A stretch of 64,000 nt of DNA from Streptomyces sp. CG 926 (GTDB lineage Bacteria > Actinomycetota > Actinomycetes > Streptomycetales > Streptomycetaceae): positions 1 through 64,000 of the forward strand of contig NZ_QGGZ01000012.1 of assembly GCF_003148825.1 (NCBI RefSeq). Reading direction: 5' to 3'. Numbering within the stretch: position 1 is the first letter of the stretch; the number at the start of each line of letters is the position of its first letter. Below the pieces are notes generated by a model, which saw only the letters and a program-made list of their open reading frames with translations, did not search any database and was not told where the DNA came from. This document shows, piece after piece, positions 51,126 to 60,199 of the stretch. A program made the translations under genes and the position numbers.

Positions 51126-51168
51126 CCCGCCTTTCACTCCGGCCGACTCCCAGGGGGGACCTCTCCGC

Positions 51169-52068
51169 ATGACCGCCACCGCATCCGACGCCCCGGTCGT
51201 CGCACACTTCCGGTTCTTCGAGCTCGAAGTGCTCCGCACGCGCCGTCTGGGCCGCTCGTTCCTGCGGGTCACGTTCGGCGGGGAGTCCCTCGCGGGCTTC
51301 CGCTCGGGCGGCTTCGACCAGAGCCTGTCGCTGTTCCTGCCCGCCGCGGACCAGGAGCACACGGTGCTCCCGTCCACGGACGAGGACACCTGGTTCGCCG
51401 CCTGGCGCGGGATGTCGGACGAGGAGCGGCCGGTGATGCGCTCCTACACGGTGCGCGAGCAGCGCCGTACGCCCGAGGGCGCTGACGAGGTCGACATCGA
51501 CTTCGTCCTCCACGGGGACACGAGCCCCGCGTCCCGTTGGGCGGGGCGGGCGGTGACCGGCCGTCGGATCCTGGCGATCGGACCGGCCGTCGCGGAGAAC
51601 AAGTCCGTGCGCTTCCAGCCGTCGGCCGACACCGACGCGATCTGGATGTACGCGGACGAGACCGCGCTGCCGGCCGCGGCCGCGATCCTGGACCGGCTGC
51701 CCGCCGAGACCCGGGTCCGGGCCTGGTTCGAGGTCCCGCACGAGGAGGACCGGCTCGACCTCCGGGCGCCCGCCGACGCGGACATCACCTGGATCGTGCG
51801 TGAGAGCCACGGCCGGGAGCGGACGGAGCAGGTGCTGAGCGCGCTGCGCTCGGCCGACCCGGGCGCGGCCGAAGCCCCGTACGTCTGGCTGGCGGGCGAG
51901 GCGGGCACGATTCGCGCGGTGCGCCGGCACTTCGTGCAGGAACGATCCGTCGACCGTCGCGCCGTGCGTTTCACCGGCTACTGGCGGCTCGGCGCGAGCG
52001 AGGAACAGCTCCTCGCCGAGGCGTACGCGGGCAAGGCTCCCAGCGAGGACCCCACGTCCGAGTTGTAG
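51169..52068 (+). CDS. Siderophore-interacting protein (ferric-siderophore reductase)
   Basis: A 299-residue flavoprotein of the SIP/ViuB family. RSYTVREQRR is the FAD-binding loop, and YVWLAGEAGTIRAVRRHFVQE and FTGYWRLGASEEQL are the C-terminal NAD(P)H-domain marks. It reduces the imported ferric siderophore in the cytoplasm to release Fe2+. It follows desE by 43 bases and is co-transcribed under the same iron box, ending at a strong terminator. Confidence 0.93.
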   Translation: MTATASDAPVVAHFRFFELEVLRTRRLGRSFLRVTFGGESLAGFRSGGFDQSLSLFLPAADQEHTVLPSTDEDTWFAAWRGMSDEERPVMRSYTVREQRRTPEGADEVDIDFVLHGDTSPASRWAGRAVTGRRILAIGPAVAENKSVRFQPSADTDAIWMYADETALPAAAAILDRLPAETRVRAWFEVPHEEDRLDLRAPADADITWIVRESHGRERTEQVLSALRSADPGAAEAPYVWLAGEAGTIRAVRRHFVQERSVDRRAVRFTGYWRLGASEEQLLAEAYAGKAPSEDPTSEL

Positions 52069-52100
52069 TCAGTTCCCTTACCCCATAGAGCATTTGTCGC

Positions 52101-52126
52101 AGGCCCTGGCTTTTCAGCCAGGGCCT
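52101..52126 (+). terminator. Terminator after the siderophore reductase gene
   Basis: AGGCCCTGGC and GCCAGGGCCT form a perfect 10-bp stem with a TTTTCA loop. It separates the desE unit from the desABCD promoter 20 bases further on. Confidence 0.85.
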
Positions 52127-52146
52127 GTCCGCATTTGGCGAAAGAC

Positions 52147-52165
52147 TAAGGTTAGGCTAACCTAA
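52147..52165 (+). promoter_or_regulatory. DmdR/IdeR iron box before desABCD
   Basis: TAAGGTTAGGCTAACCTAA is an almost perfect dyad matching the iron-box consensus, 53 bases before desA. It gives iron-dependent repression of the whole biosynthetic operon. Confidence 0.92.
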
Positions 52166-52217
52166 TCAACGCACGCCACACACACCCCTTCTCCACCCCC
52201 TGCCCGGAGGAAAGTTG

Positions 52218-53711
52218 ATGCGCTCGCATCTGCTGAACGAGACGACCGCGGACCTCTACCGGCGCTCCGTCACCGAGGGCGTCGAGCGCGTCGCCGCCAA
52301 ACTCGCGACGACGGAGCGACCCCACACCGGTATATCCGTCGACGAACTCGCCCCGGTCATCAACGGGATCGACCTGGACAAGCCGCTCGCCGACGCGGCC
52401 GCCGTCCTGGACGAGCTGGAGGACGTCTACCTGCGCGACGCGGTGTACTTCCACCACCCGCGCTACCTCGGCCACCTCAACTGCCCGGTCGTCATCCCCG
52501 CCGTGCTCGGCGAGGCGATCCTCTCGGCCGTCAACTCCTCGCTCGACACCTGGGACCAGTCCATCGGCGGCACGCTCATCGAGCGCCGCCTCATCGACTG
52601 GACCACCGAGCGCATCGGACTCGGCCCGGCCGCGGACGGCATCTTCACCTCCGGCGGCAGCCAGTCCAACTTCCACGCGCTGCTCCTCGCCCGTGACGAG
52701 GCCTGCCGCCTCGTCATGAAGAAGGCACTCGACGAGGGACGCGAGCTCACCAAGGCCGAACTCCTGCCGAAGCTGCGCATCTTCACCTCCGAGGCCAGCC
52801 ACTTCAGCGTGCAGAAGTCGGCCGCGATGCTCGGACTGGGCTACGAGGCCGTCATCAGCGTCCCGGTCGACCGCAACCGCCGGATGGACACCGCGGTGCT
52901 CGCCCTGGAGCTGGAGGAATGCGCCTCCGAGGGCCTCTTCCCGATGGCCGTCGTCGCCACCGCCGGCACCACCGACTTCGGGTCCATCGACCCGCTCCCC
53001 GAGATCGCCCGCCTGGCCGACGAGCACTCCGCGTGGATGCACGTGGACGCCGCCTACGGCTGCGGGCTGCTGGCCTCCCCGACCCGCCGGCACCTCCTCG
53101 ACGGCATCGAGCGCGCCGACTCGGTCACCGTCGACTACCACAAGTCGTTCTTCCAGCCGGTCAGCTCCAGCGCCATGCTGGTCCGCGACCGCGACACCCT
53201 CAAGCACGCCACGTACCACGCGGACTACCTCAACCCGCGCCGCATGGCCGAGGAGCGCATCCCCAACCAGGTCGACAAGTCCATCCAGACCACGCGCCGG
53301 TTCGACGCGCTCAAGCTCTGGGTGACCCTGCGCGTCATGGGCGCCGACGGCATCGGCTCGCTCTTCGACGAGGTCATCGACCTGGCCGCGGCCGGCTGGG
53401 ACATCATCGACGCCGACCCGCGCTTCGAGGTCGTCGTCAAGCCGCAGATCTCCACCCTCGTCTTCCGCTACGTCCCCGAGGGCGGCGACATCCGCGCCGA
53501 CCTCGTCGACGAGGCCAACCTGCACGCCCGCAAGGCCCTGTTCGCCTCCGGCGAGGCCGTCGTGGCCGGCACCAAGGTGGACGGGAAGCAGTACCTGAAG
53601 TTCACCCTCCTCAACCCGCAGACCACGACGGCCGACATCACTGCCGTCCTCGACCTTCTCGCCGCACATGCCGAGCAGTTCCTGGGAGAATCCCTTGCCC
53701 TCCACCGCTGA
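52218..53711 (+). CDS. desA: Lysine decarboxylase DesA
   Basis: A 497-residue group II PLP decarboxylase that makes cadaverine from lysine, the first step of desferrioxamine synthesis. FTSGGSQSNFHALLLARD binds PLP phosphate, MHVDAAYGCGLL stacks on the ring, and SVTVDYHKSFFQP carries the PLP lysine. ATG 52218 follows CGGAGGAAAG. It starts the four-gene des operon below the iron box. Confidence 0.95.
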   Translation: MRSHLLNETTADLYRRSVTEGVERVAAKLATTERPHTGISVDELAPVINGIDLDKPLADAAAVLDELEDVYLRDAVYFHHPRYLGHLNCPVVIPAVLGEAILSAVNSSLDTWDQSIGGTLIERRLIDWTTERIGLGPAADGIFTSGGSQSNFHALLLARDEACRLVMKKALDEGRELTKAELLPKLRIFTSEASHFSVQKSAAMLGLGYEAVISVPVDRNRRMDTAVLALELEECASEGLFPMAVVATAGTTDFGSIDPLPEIARLADEHSAWMHVDAAYGCGLLASPTRRHLLDGIERADSVTVDYHKSFFQPVSSSAMLVRDRDTLKHATYHADYLNPRRMAEERIPNQVDKSIQTTRRFDALKLWVTLRVMGADGIGSLFDEVIDLAAAGWDIIDADPRFEVVVKPQISTLVFRYVPEGGDIRADLVDEANLHARKALFASGEAVVAGTKVDGKQYLKFTLLNPQTTTADITAVLDLLAAHAEQFLGESLALHR

Positions 53712-54993
53712 GACCCACGACTTCATCGGCATCGGCGTCGGTCCGTTCAACCTCGGACTCGCCTGCCTGACCGCCCCGCTCGACGAGATCGACGGTCTGT
53801 TCATCGAGTCGAAGCCGCACTTCGAGTGGCACGCCGGCATGTTCCTGGACGGCGCCCACCTGCAGACGCCCTTCATGTCGGACCTGGTCACGCTCGCCGA
53901 CCCGACCTCGCCCTTCTCCTTCCTGAACTACCTGAAGGACAAGGACCGGCTGTACTCCTTCTACATCCGGGAGAACTTCTACCCGCTGCGGGCCGAGTAC
54001 AACGACTACTGCCGCTGGGCCGCCGACCGCCTCGACAACGTCCGCTGGTCCACCTCCGTCACCGAGGTCACCTACGACGAGCAGACCGGCCTGTACGAGG
54101 TCCACACCGACAAGGGCGAGACCCACCGGGCCCCCCGCCTGGTCCTGGGCACCGGCACCCCGCCGCACGTCCCCGAGTCCTGCGAGGGCCTCGGCGGCGA
54201 CTTCGTGCACAACTCCGCCTACATGCAGAACAAGGCGGAACTGCAGAAGAAGAAGTCGATCACCCTCATCGGCTCCGGCCAGAGCGCGGCCGAGATCTAC
54301 TACGACCTCCTCGCCGAGATCGACGTCCACGGCTACCAGCTCAACTGGGTGACGCGCTCCCCGCGGTTCTTCCCGCTGGAGTACACGAAGCTGACCCTGG
54401 AGATGACCTCCCCCGAGTACGTGGACTACTTCCACGCGCTCCCCGAGGACACCCGGTACCGGCTGGAGACCCAGCAGAAGAACCTCTTCAAGGGCATCGA
54501 CGGCGACCTGATCAACGCCATCTTCGACCTGCTCTACCAGAAGAAGATCAGCATGCCGGGCGCGGTCCCGACCAGCCTGCTGACCAACACCTCCCTGAAC
54601 AGCACCGCGTACGACACCACCACGGGCACGTACACGCTGGGGCTGCGCCAGGAGGAGCAGGAGCGGGACTTCTCCCTCACCTCCGAGGGCCTGGTGCTGG
54701 CCACCGGCTACAAGTACACCTTCCCGGAGTTCCTGAACCCGGTGCGCGACCGCCTGAACTTCGACGGGCGCGGCCGTCTCGACGCCGCCCGCAACTACAG
54801 CATCGACACCACGGGCCGCGGGGTCTACCTGCAGAACGGCACCACCCACAACCACTCCCTCACCTCGCCCGACCTGGGCATGGCGGCGTACCGGAACGCG
54901 TACATCGTCGGTGAGCTCCTCGGCCGCGAGCACTACAAGGTCGAGAAGTCCATCGCGTTCCAGCAGTTCGCCGCCCCGGAAGGCACCCTCTGA
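53695..54993 (+). CDS. desB: Cadaverine N-hydroxylase DesB
   Basis: A 432-residue flavin monooxygenase that hydroxylates cadaverine. FIGIGVGPFNLGLA is the FAD site, LIGSGQSAAEIYYDL the NADPH site, and LVLATGYKYTFPEF the C-terminal ATGY motif. The best start is TTG 53695, with GGGAG seven bases upstream, overlapping desA by 17 bases. ATG 53668 would add nine residues and has no ribosome site. Translation is coupled to desA. Confidence 0.94.
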   Translation: MPSTAETHDFIGIGVGPFNLGLACLTAPLDEIDGLFIESKPHFEWHAGMFLDGAHLQTPFMSDLVTLADPTSPFSFLNYLKDKDRLYSFYIRENFYPLRAEYNDYCRWAADRLDNVRWSTSVTEVTYDEQTGLYEVHTDKGETHRAPRLVLGTGTPPHVPESCEGLGGDFVHNSAYMQNKAELQKKKSITLIGSGQSAAEIYYDLLAEIDVHGYQLNWVTRSPRFFPLEYTKLTLEMTSPEYVDYFHALPEDTRYRLETQQKNLFKGIDGDLINAIFDLLYQKKISMPGAVPTSLLTNTSLNSTAYDTTTGTYTLGLRQEEQERDFSLTSEGLVLATGYKYTFPEFLNPVRDRLNFDGRGRLDAARNYSIDTTGRGVYLQNGTTHNHSLTSPDLGMAAYRNAYIVGELLGREHYKVEKSIAFQQFAAPEGTL

Positions 54994-55577
54994 TGAGCAC
55001 CACCGAACTCCTCTTCTCCCGCACCGACAAAGAACTCGGTTCCTTCGCCGTGCGCCCCCTGGACCCCTTCGCCGACGCGGAGCTGCTCCACGGCTGGGTC
55101 ACCCACCCGAAGGCCTCGTTCTGGATGATGCAGGACGCCTCCCTGCCGGACGTCGAGCGCGAGTACATGAGGATCGCCGCCCACGAGCACCACCAGGCCT
55201 TCATCGGCCTGCACGAGGGCCGCCCCGCCTTCCTCATGGAGACCTACGACCCGTCCCAGCTGGAGCTGGTCGGCCTCTACGACGCCCGGCCCGGCGATGT
55301 CGGCATGCACTTCCTCGTCGCCCCGAGCGACACCCCGCTGCACGGCTTCACCCGCGCCGTCATCACCACGGTGATGGCCGCGATCTTCGACGACCCGGCC
55401 ACCGAGCGCGTCGTCGTCGAGCCGGACGTCGCCAACACCGCCGTGCACGCCCTCAACGAGGCGGTCGGCTTCACGGCGGAGCGTCAGGTCACCAAGCCGG
55501 AGAAGGAAGCCCTGCTGAGCTTCTGCACCCGCGCGCAGTTCGAGGCCGCCACGGCCGCCCAGGGGGTATCCATATGA
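54993..55577 (+). CDS. desC: N-hydroxycadaverine acyltransferase DesC
   Basis: A 194-residue GNAT-fold acyltransferase of the IucB/siderophore type. It joins acetyl-CoA or succinyl-CoA to N-hydroxycadaverine, making the hydroxamates of desferrioxamines. HGWVTHPKASFWMM and GMHFLVAPSDTPLHGFT are family segments and VVVEPDVANTAVHALNEAVGF the acyl-CoA part. Its ATG overlaps the desB stop (TGATG), and its stop overlaps desD (ATGA). Confidence 0.95.
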   Translation: MSTTELLFSRTDKELGSFAVRPLDPFADAELLHGWVTHPKASFWMMQDASLPDVEREYMRIAAHEHHQAFIGLHEGRPAFLMETYDPSQLELVGLYDARPGDVGMHFLVAPSDTPLHGFTRAVITTVMAAIFDDPATERVVVEPDVANTAVHALNEAVGFTAERQVTKPEKEALLSFCTRAQFEAATAAQGVSI

Positions 55578-57355
55578 GCCTCGCCGACGCCGTCGCGCAC
55601 CTGACCCCCGAGCTGTGGGCCCGCGCCAACCGCGCCCTGGTCCGCAAGGGGCTCGCCGAGTTCTCCCACGAGCGCCTGCTGGCCCCCGAGTCCCTCGGTG
55701 ACTCCTGGTACTCGGTCCGCAGCGACGACGGAGCCGTGGAGTACCGCTTCAAGGCCGTCCTGCACGCCCTCGACCACTGGTCGGTCGACGAGGCCTCGAT
55801 CACCCGTCACCGGGACGGCGCCGAGCTGGAACTGGACGCCCTCGACTTCCACATCGAGCTGCGCGAGGCCCTGGGCCTGAGCCCCGAGGTGCTGCCCGTC
55901 TACCTGGAGGAGATCTCCTCCACGCTGGCCGGCACCGGCTACAAGTACACGAAGCCGCAGGTCTCCTCCGAGGTCCTCGCGAAGTCCTCCTTCCAGGACA
56001 TCGAGACGGGCATGACCGAGGGCCACCCCTGCTTCGTCGCGAACAACGGCCGGCTCGGCTTCGGCGTGCACGAGTACCTCTCGTACGCCCCGGAGACCGC
56101 CAGCCCCGTCCACCTGGTGTGGGTCGCCGCCCGCAAGGACGTCTCCACCTTCACGGCGGGCGCCGGCCTGGACCACGACTCCTTCATGCGCGAGGAGCTC
56201 GGCGAGGAGACCATCGGCGTCTTCGCCGGGCGGATGACCGCGCTGGGCCTGGACCTGGCCGACTTCCACCTCTTCCCCGTGCACCCCTGGCAGTGGTGGA
56301 ACAAGACCTCGATCACGTTCGCGGCCGAGATCGCGAACCAGCGCCTGGTGCTGCTGGGCGAGGGCCCGGACGAGTACCTCGCGCAGCAGTCGATCCGCAC
56401 GTTCTTCAACCGGAGCGCGCCGCACAAGCACTACGTCAAGACCGCCATCTCGGTCCTGAACATGGGCTTCATGCGAGGCCTGTCGGCCGCGTACATGGAG
56501 GCCACCCCGGCCATCAACGACTGGCTGCACCAGCTGATCGAGGGCGACGAGACCCTGAAGTCGGTGGACTTCTCGATCATCCGCGAGCGCGCGGCGATCG
56601 GCTACCACCACCGCCAGTACGAGCGCGCCACCGACCGGTACTCCCCGTACCGCAAGATGCTGGCCGCGCTGTGGCGCGAGTCGCCCGTCAACCGGATCGA
56701 GGGCGACGAGCGCCTCGCCACGATGGCCTCGCTCCTGCACGTGGACGCCGAGGGCAAGTCCTTCGTCGGCGCGCTGATCGCGGAGTCGGGCCTGACGCCG
56801 GCCGAGTGGCTGCGCCACTACCTGCGCGCCTACCTCGTGCCGCTGCTGCACTGCTTCTACCAGTACGACCTCGCGTACATGCCGCACGGCGAGAACACCA
56901 TCCTCGTCATCGAGGGCGGTCTGGTGAAGCGGGCGATCTTCAAGGACATCGCCGAGGAGATCGTCATCATGGACGCGGACGCGGTGCTGCCGCCCGCGGT
57001 CGAGCGGGTCCGGGCGGACATACCCGAGGACATGAAGCTCCTGTCGATCTTCACCGATGTCTTCGACTGCTTCTTCCGCTTCCTCGGCGCGATCCTCGCG
57101 GACGAGGGCATCTGCGAGGAGGACACCTTCTGGCAGGCGGTCGCGGACTGCGGCCACGACTACCAGGAGTCGATGCCGCAGCTCGCGGAGCGCTTCGAGC
57201 GGTACGACCTGTTCGCGCAGGAGTTCCAGCTGTCCTGCCTGAACCGCCTCCAGCTGCGCAACAACAAGCAGATGGTCGACCTCGCCGACCCGGCGGCGGC
57301 CCTCCAGCTGATCGGCAACCTCCAGAACCCCGTCGCGGCCTTCGCCCGGCGGTGA
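55574..57355 (+). CDS. desD: Desferrioxamine synthetase DesD (NIS synthetase)
   Basis: A 593-residue NRPS-independent siderophore synthetase of the IucA/IucC family. It condenses and cyclises hydroxysuccinyl-cadaverine units to desferrioxamines E or B using ATP. ATP-site segments are seen: SSFQDIETGMTEGHPCF, FPVHPWQWWNK, TAISVLNMGFMRGLS, and CFYQYDLAYMPHGENTILV. ATG 55574 overlaps the desC stop. It ends at a perfect hairpin, closing the operon. Confidence 0.96.
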   Translation: MSLADAVAHLTPELWARANRALVRKGLAEFSHERLLAPESLGDSWYSVRSDDGAVEYRFKAVLHALDHWSVDEASITRHRDGAELELDALDFHIELREALGLSPEVLPVYLEEISSTLAGTGYKYTKPQVSSEVLAKSSFQDIETGMTEGHPCFVANNGRLGFGVHEYLSYAPETASPVHLVWVAARKDVSTFTAGAGLDHDSFMREELGEETIGVFAGRMTALGLDLADFHLFPVHPWQWWNKTSITFAAEIANQRLVLLGEGPDEYLAQQSIRTFFNRSAPHKHYVKTAISVLNMGFMRGLSAAYMEATPAINDWLHQLIEGDETLKSVDFSIIRERAAIGYHHRQYERATDRYSPYRKMLAALWRESPVNRIEGDERLATMASLLHVDAEGKSFVGALIAESGLTPAEWLRHYLRAYLVPLLHCFYQYDLAYMPHGENTILVIEGGLVKRAIFKDIAEEIVIMDADAVLPPAVERVRADIPEDMKLLSIFTDVFDCFFRFLGAILADEGICEEDTFWQAVADCGHDYQESMPQLAERFERYDLFAQEFQLSCLNRLQLRNNKQMVDLADPAAALQLIGNLQNPVAAFARR

Positions 57356-57367
57356 CACACGGGGCGG

Positions 57368-57400
57368 GGGAGGCATCGATACGGTCCCTCGATGCCTCCC
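57368..57400 (+). terminator. desABCD terminator
   Basis: GGGAGGCATCGA pairs perfectly with its complement (57368-57379 with 57389-57400, 9-base loop), 13 bases after desD. Confidence 0.85.
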
Positions 57401-57522
57401 TCTCCCCACCCCGAGATCTCGACGGCGTGATCGCGAAGCACAATGGCCCTCTTCGCGGTCACGCTTTCGTGTGTCCGCTCCCGTGGCCGCGGTGCGCGGC
57501 CCGAGTCCGTCGGGGAGCCCGT

Positions 57523-58071
57523 ATGCCGTTCCGGATCCGCCCTGGTCGTGCGGCCGCCCTGCTCCTGTCGGCCGTGCTGGTGGCCGGAGGCCTGTCCGGC
57601 TGTTCCCTCTTGACGCCGTTCAAGACCTGTGAGGGGACCGAGGCGCGGATGAAGGAGCTGGAGTCGCTGCCCCTGCTCACCTCGCCGCCGCCCGGCGCGA
57701 GCGCCCCCCGCACCTTCGACGGCAACTACGCCGAGTGCGCGGACGACAGCGGCGACGCCTGGCTGTCCGCCGGACGCACCTACGTCTACCCCGGCACCCG
57801 CCAAGAGGTCCTCGACCACTACCGCAAGGCCGCCGAGGCCGACGGCTGGCGGTTCGTGCCCGACCCGACGTCCCGTCAGGACACGAGGGAATCGTGCTTC
57901 ACGAAGGGCGAGGACGGGCAGGCCAAGATGCTCACCCTCGCCTTCCCGCCCGCCCACTTCGTCACCGAGTTCTACGGTCCCGAGGCCGCCGCGGAGTTCG
58001 CCACGGGGGCCGGATTCGAGATAACGGTGGGCTCGGAGGCCGACGGGGCCACGACCTCCTGCTGGTCCTGA
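57523..58071 (+). CDS. Putative lipoprotein
   Basis: A 182-residue product. Basic start, hydrophobic core and lipobox GLSGC (Cys 27) indicate a membrane-anchored lipoprotein. The mature part has four or five cysteines and the segment TYVYPGTRQEVLDHYRKAAE, giving a small alpha/beta domain common in Streptomyces lipoproteins. The role is unknown. GGGAG lies before ATG 57523. It is convergent with the GH20 gene. Confidence 0.78.
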   Translation: MPFRIRPGRAAALLLSAVLVAGGLSGCSLLTPFKTCEGTEARMKELESLPLLTSPPPGASAPRTFDGNYAECADDSGDAWLSAGRTYVYPGTRQEVLDHYRKAAEADGWRFVPDPTSRQDTRESCFTKGEDGQAKMLTLAFPPAHFVTEFYGPEAAAEFATGAGFEITVGSEADGATTSCWS

Positions 58072-58093
58072 CCCCGTCCCACTCCCCCACCGG

Positions 58094-59686
58094 TCACTGC
58101 CAGGGGACGTCCGGCGCCCGGAAGAAGCCGATGCCCTGCGCGTCCAGCCGGGGCGCCTGCGCGGCCAGCCGACGGCTGTAGGAGGTCCAGTCCAGCGCGG
58201 CCGCCGGCGACCAGCCCAGTTCGGCCAGACCCAGCACCCGCGGGAAGGCCATCTGCTCCCACTCCGCCCGCGTCGAGACGTTCTCCGTCCACAGCGGGGC
58301 CTCCACCCCCAGCACCGCCGACTCCGGGACCCCGGCCAGGTACGCCCCCGGGTCCCAGGAGTAGGCGCGCCGCACCGGGACGTACCCCGCCCAGGCCAGG
58401 CCCGGCTTCGTCGCCGCGTCGTACTTCATGTCCAGGTACAGCCGGTCGGCCGGCGACAGGATCACCGGGTGTCCCGCCTTCGCCGCCGCCACCACGGCCG
58501 CCTTGTCCGCGGCCGTGGTCTTGTCGTGGCCCCAGTACTGGAGCACCGCGCCCGGCGCGGGGCGGGCCGTCGCCAGCTGGTGCCAGGCCACGACCGTCTT
58601 GCCGTAGCGCCCCACCACCTCCTGGGCCCGGTCCATGAAGGCCGCGTAGTCCGCCGCCGGTGTCGCGTGCGCCTCGTCGCCGCCGATGTGCAGATAGCGG
58701 CCCGGGGTCAGCTCCGCCAGCTCACCGAGCACGTCGTCGATGAACTCGTACGTCCGCTCCTCGGCCACGCACAGCGAGCTGAAGCCCACCTTGACGCCGG
58801 TGTACCGCTCCGGGGCCTTCCCGTCGCAGTTCAGCTCGGCGTAGGAGGCGAGCGCCGCGTTCACGTGCCCCGGCATGTCGATCTCGGGGACCACGTCCAC
58901 GTAGCGCGCTCCCGCGTAGGCCACCAGCTCCCGGTACTCGTCCTTCGTCCAGTGGCCGCCGGGCCCGCCGCCGACCTCGCTGCCGCCCCCGTACTCCGCC
59001 AGCCGCGGCCAGGAGTCGATCGTCAGGCGCCACCCCTGGTCGTCGGTCAGGTGCAGGTGCAGGGTGTTGACCTTGTACTGGACGAGCTGGTCCACGTACC
59101 TCTTCACCTGCTCCACCGAGAAGTGGTGGCGCGCGATGTCGACCATCGCCCCCCGGTACGCGAAGCGCGGCCGGTCGGTGACCGTCCCGCCCGGCACCGT
59201 GCCGGGGCCCGTCACCGGCACCAGCTGGCGCAGCGTCTGTCCCGCGTGGAAGAGCCCGGCCGGTGTCCGCGCGGTGAGGGTGACCCCGGTCGGGCCGGAC
59301 TCCAGCCGGTACCCCTCGTCCCCCACCTCTTGCGCCGCCTCGTCGATCCGAAGCCGGATCCCGTCACCCTGCGCCCCGTCGACCACCGGCAGCGGGAGCC
59401 CGCCGGCGCCGCGCAGCTGCTCGGCGAGGAGCTCGCCCACCCGGCGGACCTCCTCGCCCGTGCCGCGGCCGGTACGGATGACGGTGCCCGCGCCGAAGGT
59501 GTAGCCGGGGCCTTCGGCGCGCGCGGAGAGGGGCGCCGGCAGCAGCCGTTCGTAGGGGGCGAGGGCCACCGGCGGGTCGTCCCCGGGTCTGGCGTCCTCA
59601 CCGCGGGCTGAGGAGCAGGCGGTCATCAGGGCCGGGGCCGCGGCGAGGGCGAGGAGGGTGCCGAGCGTGCGTCGCAGGACTCTCAT
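58094..59686 (-). CDS. Beta-N-acetylhexosaminidase (GH20), lipoprotein
   Basis: A 530-residue exported enzyme. A lipobox LMTAC (Cys 24) suggests anchoring. The GH20b domain spans about 45-165, then the barrel with YRGAMVDIARHHFSVEQVK, LHLHLTDDQGWRL, EIDMPGHVNAALASY, and the acid pair YLHIGGDEAHAT (Glu about 337). It releases GlcNAc from chito-oligomers by substrate-assisted catalysis. A dre site upstream places it under DasR, the GlcNAc regulator. ATG 59686 is chosen from the signal peptide. Confidence 0.93.
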   Translation of the reverse strand: MRVLRRTLGTLLALAAAPALMTACSSARGEDARPGDDPPVALAPYERLLPAPLSARAEGPGYTFGAGTVIRTGRGTGEEVRRVGELLAEQLRGAGGLPLPVVDGAQGDGIRLRIDEAAQEVGDEGYRLESGPTGVTLTARTPAGLFHAGQTLRQLVPVTGPGTVPGGTVTDRPRFAYRGAMVDIARHHFSVEQVKRYVDQLVQYKVNTLHLHLTDDQGWRLTIDSWPRLAEYGGGSEVGGGPGGHWTKDEYRELVAYAGARYVDVVPEIDMPGHVNAALASYAELNCDGKAPERYTGVKVGFSSLCVAEERTYEFIDDVLGELAELTPGRYLHIGGDEAHATPAADYAAFMDRAQEVVGRYGKTVVAWHQLATARPAPGAVLQYWGHDKTTAADKAAVVAAAKAGHPVILSPADRLYLDMKYDAATKPGLAWAGYVPVRRAYSWDPGAYLAGVPESAVLGVEAPLWTENVSTRAEWEQMAFPRVLGLAELGWSPAAALDWTSYSRRLAAQAPRLDAQGIGFFRAPDVPWQ

Positions 59687-59778
59687 GCCCACAGGTATAG
59701 GCCAAGCGGGCCGCCGCGTCCGGTGGGTGGATCCGGGACGGGCGGAAATCATCCGAAGGAGGTCGCAGCAAGCACCCC

Positions 59779-59794
59779 ACTGGTCCAGACCAGC
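59779..59794 (-). promoter_or_regulatory. DasR-responsive element (dre)
   Basis: ACTGGTCCAGACCAGC matches the dre dyad ACTGGTCTAGACCAGT at 14 of 16 positions. It is 93 bases upstream of the hexosaminidase start. DasR represses until glucosamine-6-phosphate builds up. The dasR gene is not in the window. Confidence 0.85.
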
Positions 59795-59796
59795 GA

Positions 59797-59822
59797 GATC
59801 CTGCCCGGAATCGGGCAGGATC
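59797..59822. other. Perfect 11-bp hairpin between divergent genes
   Basis: GATCCTGCCCG-GAAT-CGGGCAGGATC is followed on the plus strand by TTTGCG. It looks like an intrinsic terminator but lies between two divergent genes, three bases after the dre site. It could attenuate the small gene that follows, end an unseen transcript, or be an operator. Confidence 0.6.
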
Positions 59823-59858
59823 TTTGCGTTCGTCGCGGCGAGACGCCAATATCTACGA

Positions 59859-60134
59859 GTGCTCGATCGCCGCCCGTCGCATGACGACCTCGTCGACCAC
59901 CTGGTGCGCAGCACCGCGCTGCAGCGCGGTGAGGCGGTCCGGGTGGTACTGGACGTACTCGCCTACTTCGACGAGACGACCGAGGAGTTCGTCCGCCGCC
60001 GCCACCGGGAACTGCAGTCCGGCGGAGCGGTGAACGCGGAGATCTTCGAGCGGATCGCGGCCGAGCTGCCGCACCGCGCCGTGGCGCCGCCGGAGCTCTC
60101 GCTCCGGCAACTGCGCCGCATCGTCTACGGCTGA
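59859..60134 (+). CDS. Small conserved hypothetical protein
   Basis: A 91-residue cytoplasmic protein from GTG 59859 with only a weak ribosome site. It is helical and charged: SHDDLVDHLVRSTALQRGEA, then a segment rich in Glu/Arg, ending SLRQLRRIVYG. No family is recognised. It lies 65 bases before glmS on the same strand and may share its transcript. The upstream hairpin at 59797-59822 may affect it. Confidence 0.65.
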   Translation: MLDRRPSHDDLVDHLVRSTALQRGEAVRVVLDVLAYFDETTEEFVRRRHRELQSGGAVNAEIFERIAAELPHRAVAPPELSLRQLRRIVYG

Positions 60135-60199
60135 GCCGGCCGCCGCCGCACGCGGTACCGGACGAGTACAGAACCGAACTTCAGGAGGGGCAGAACCGT

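Noticed and set aside
52152..53891. 579-codon open frame antisense to desA and part of desB
   Set aside because: It mirrors a clear PLP decarboxylase gene; the product is Val/Gly/Asp/Arg-rich noise typical of the antisense frame in high-GC genes.
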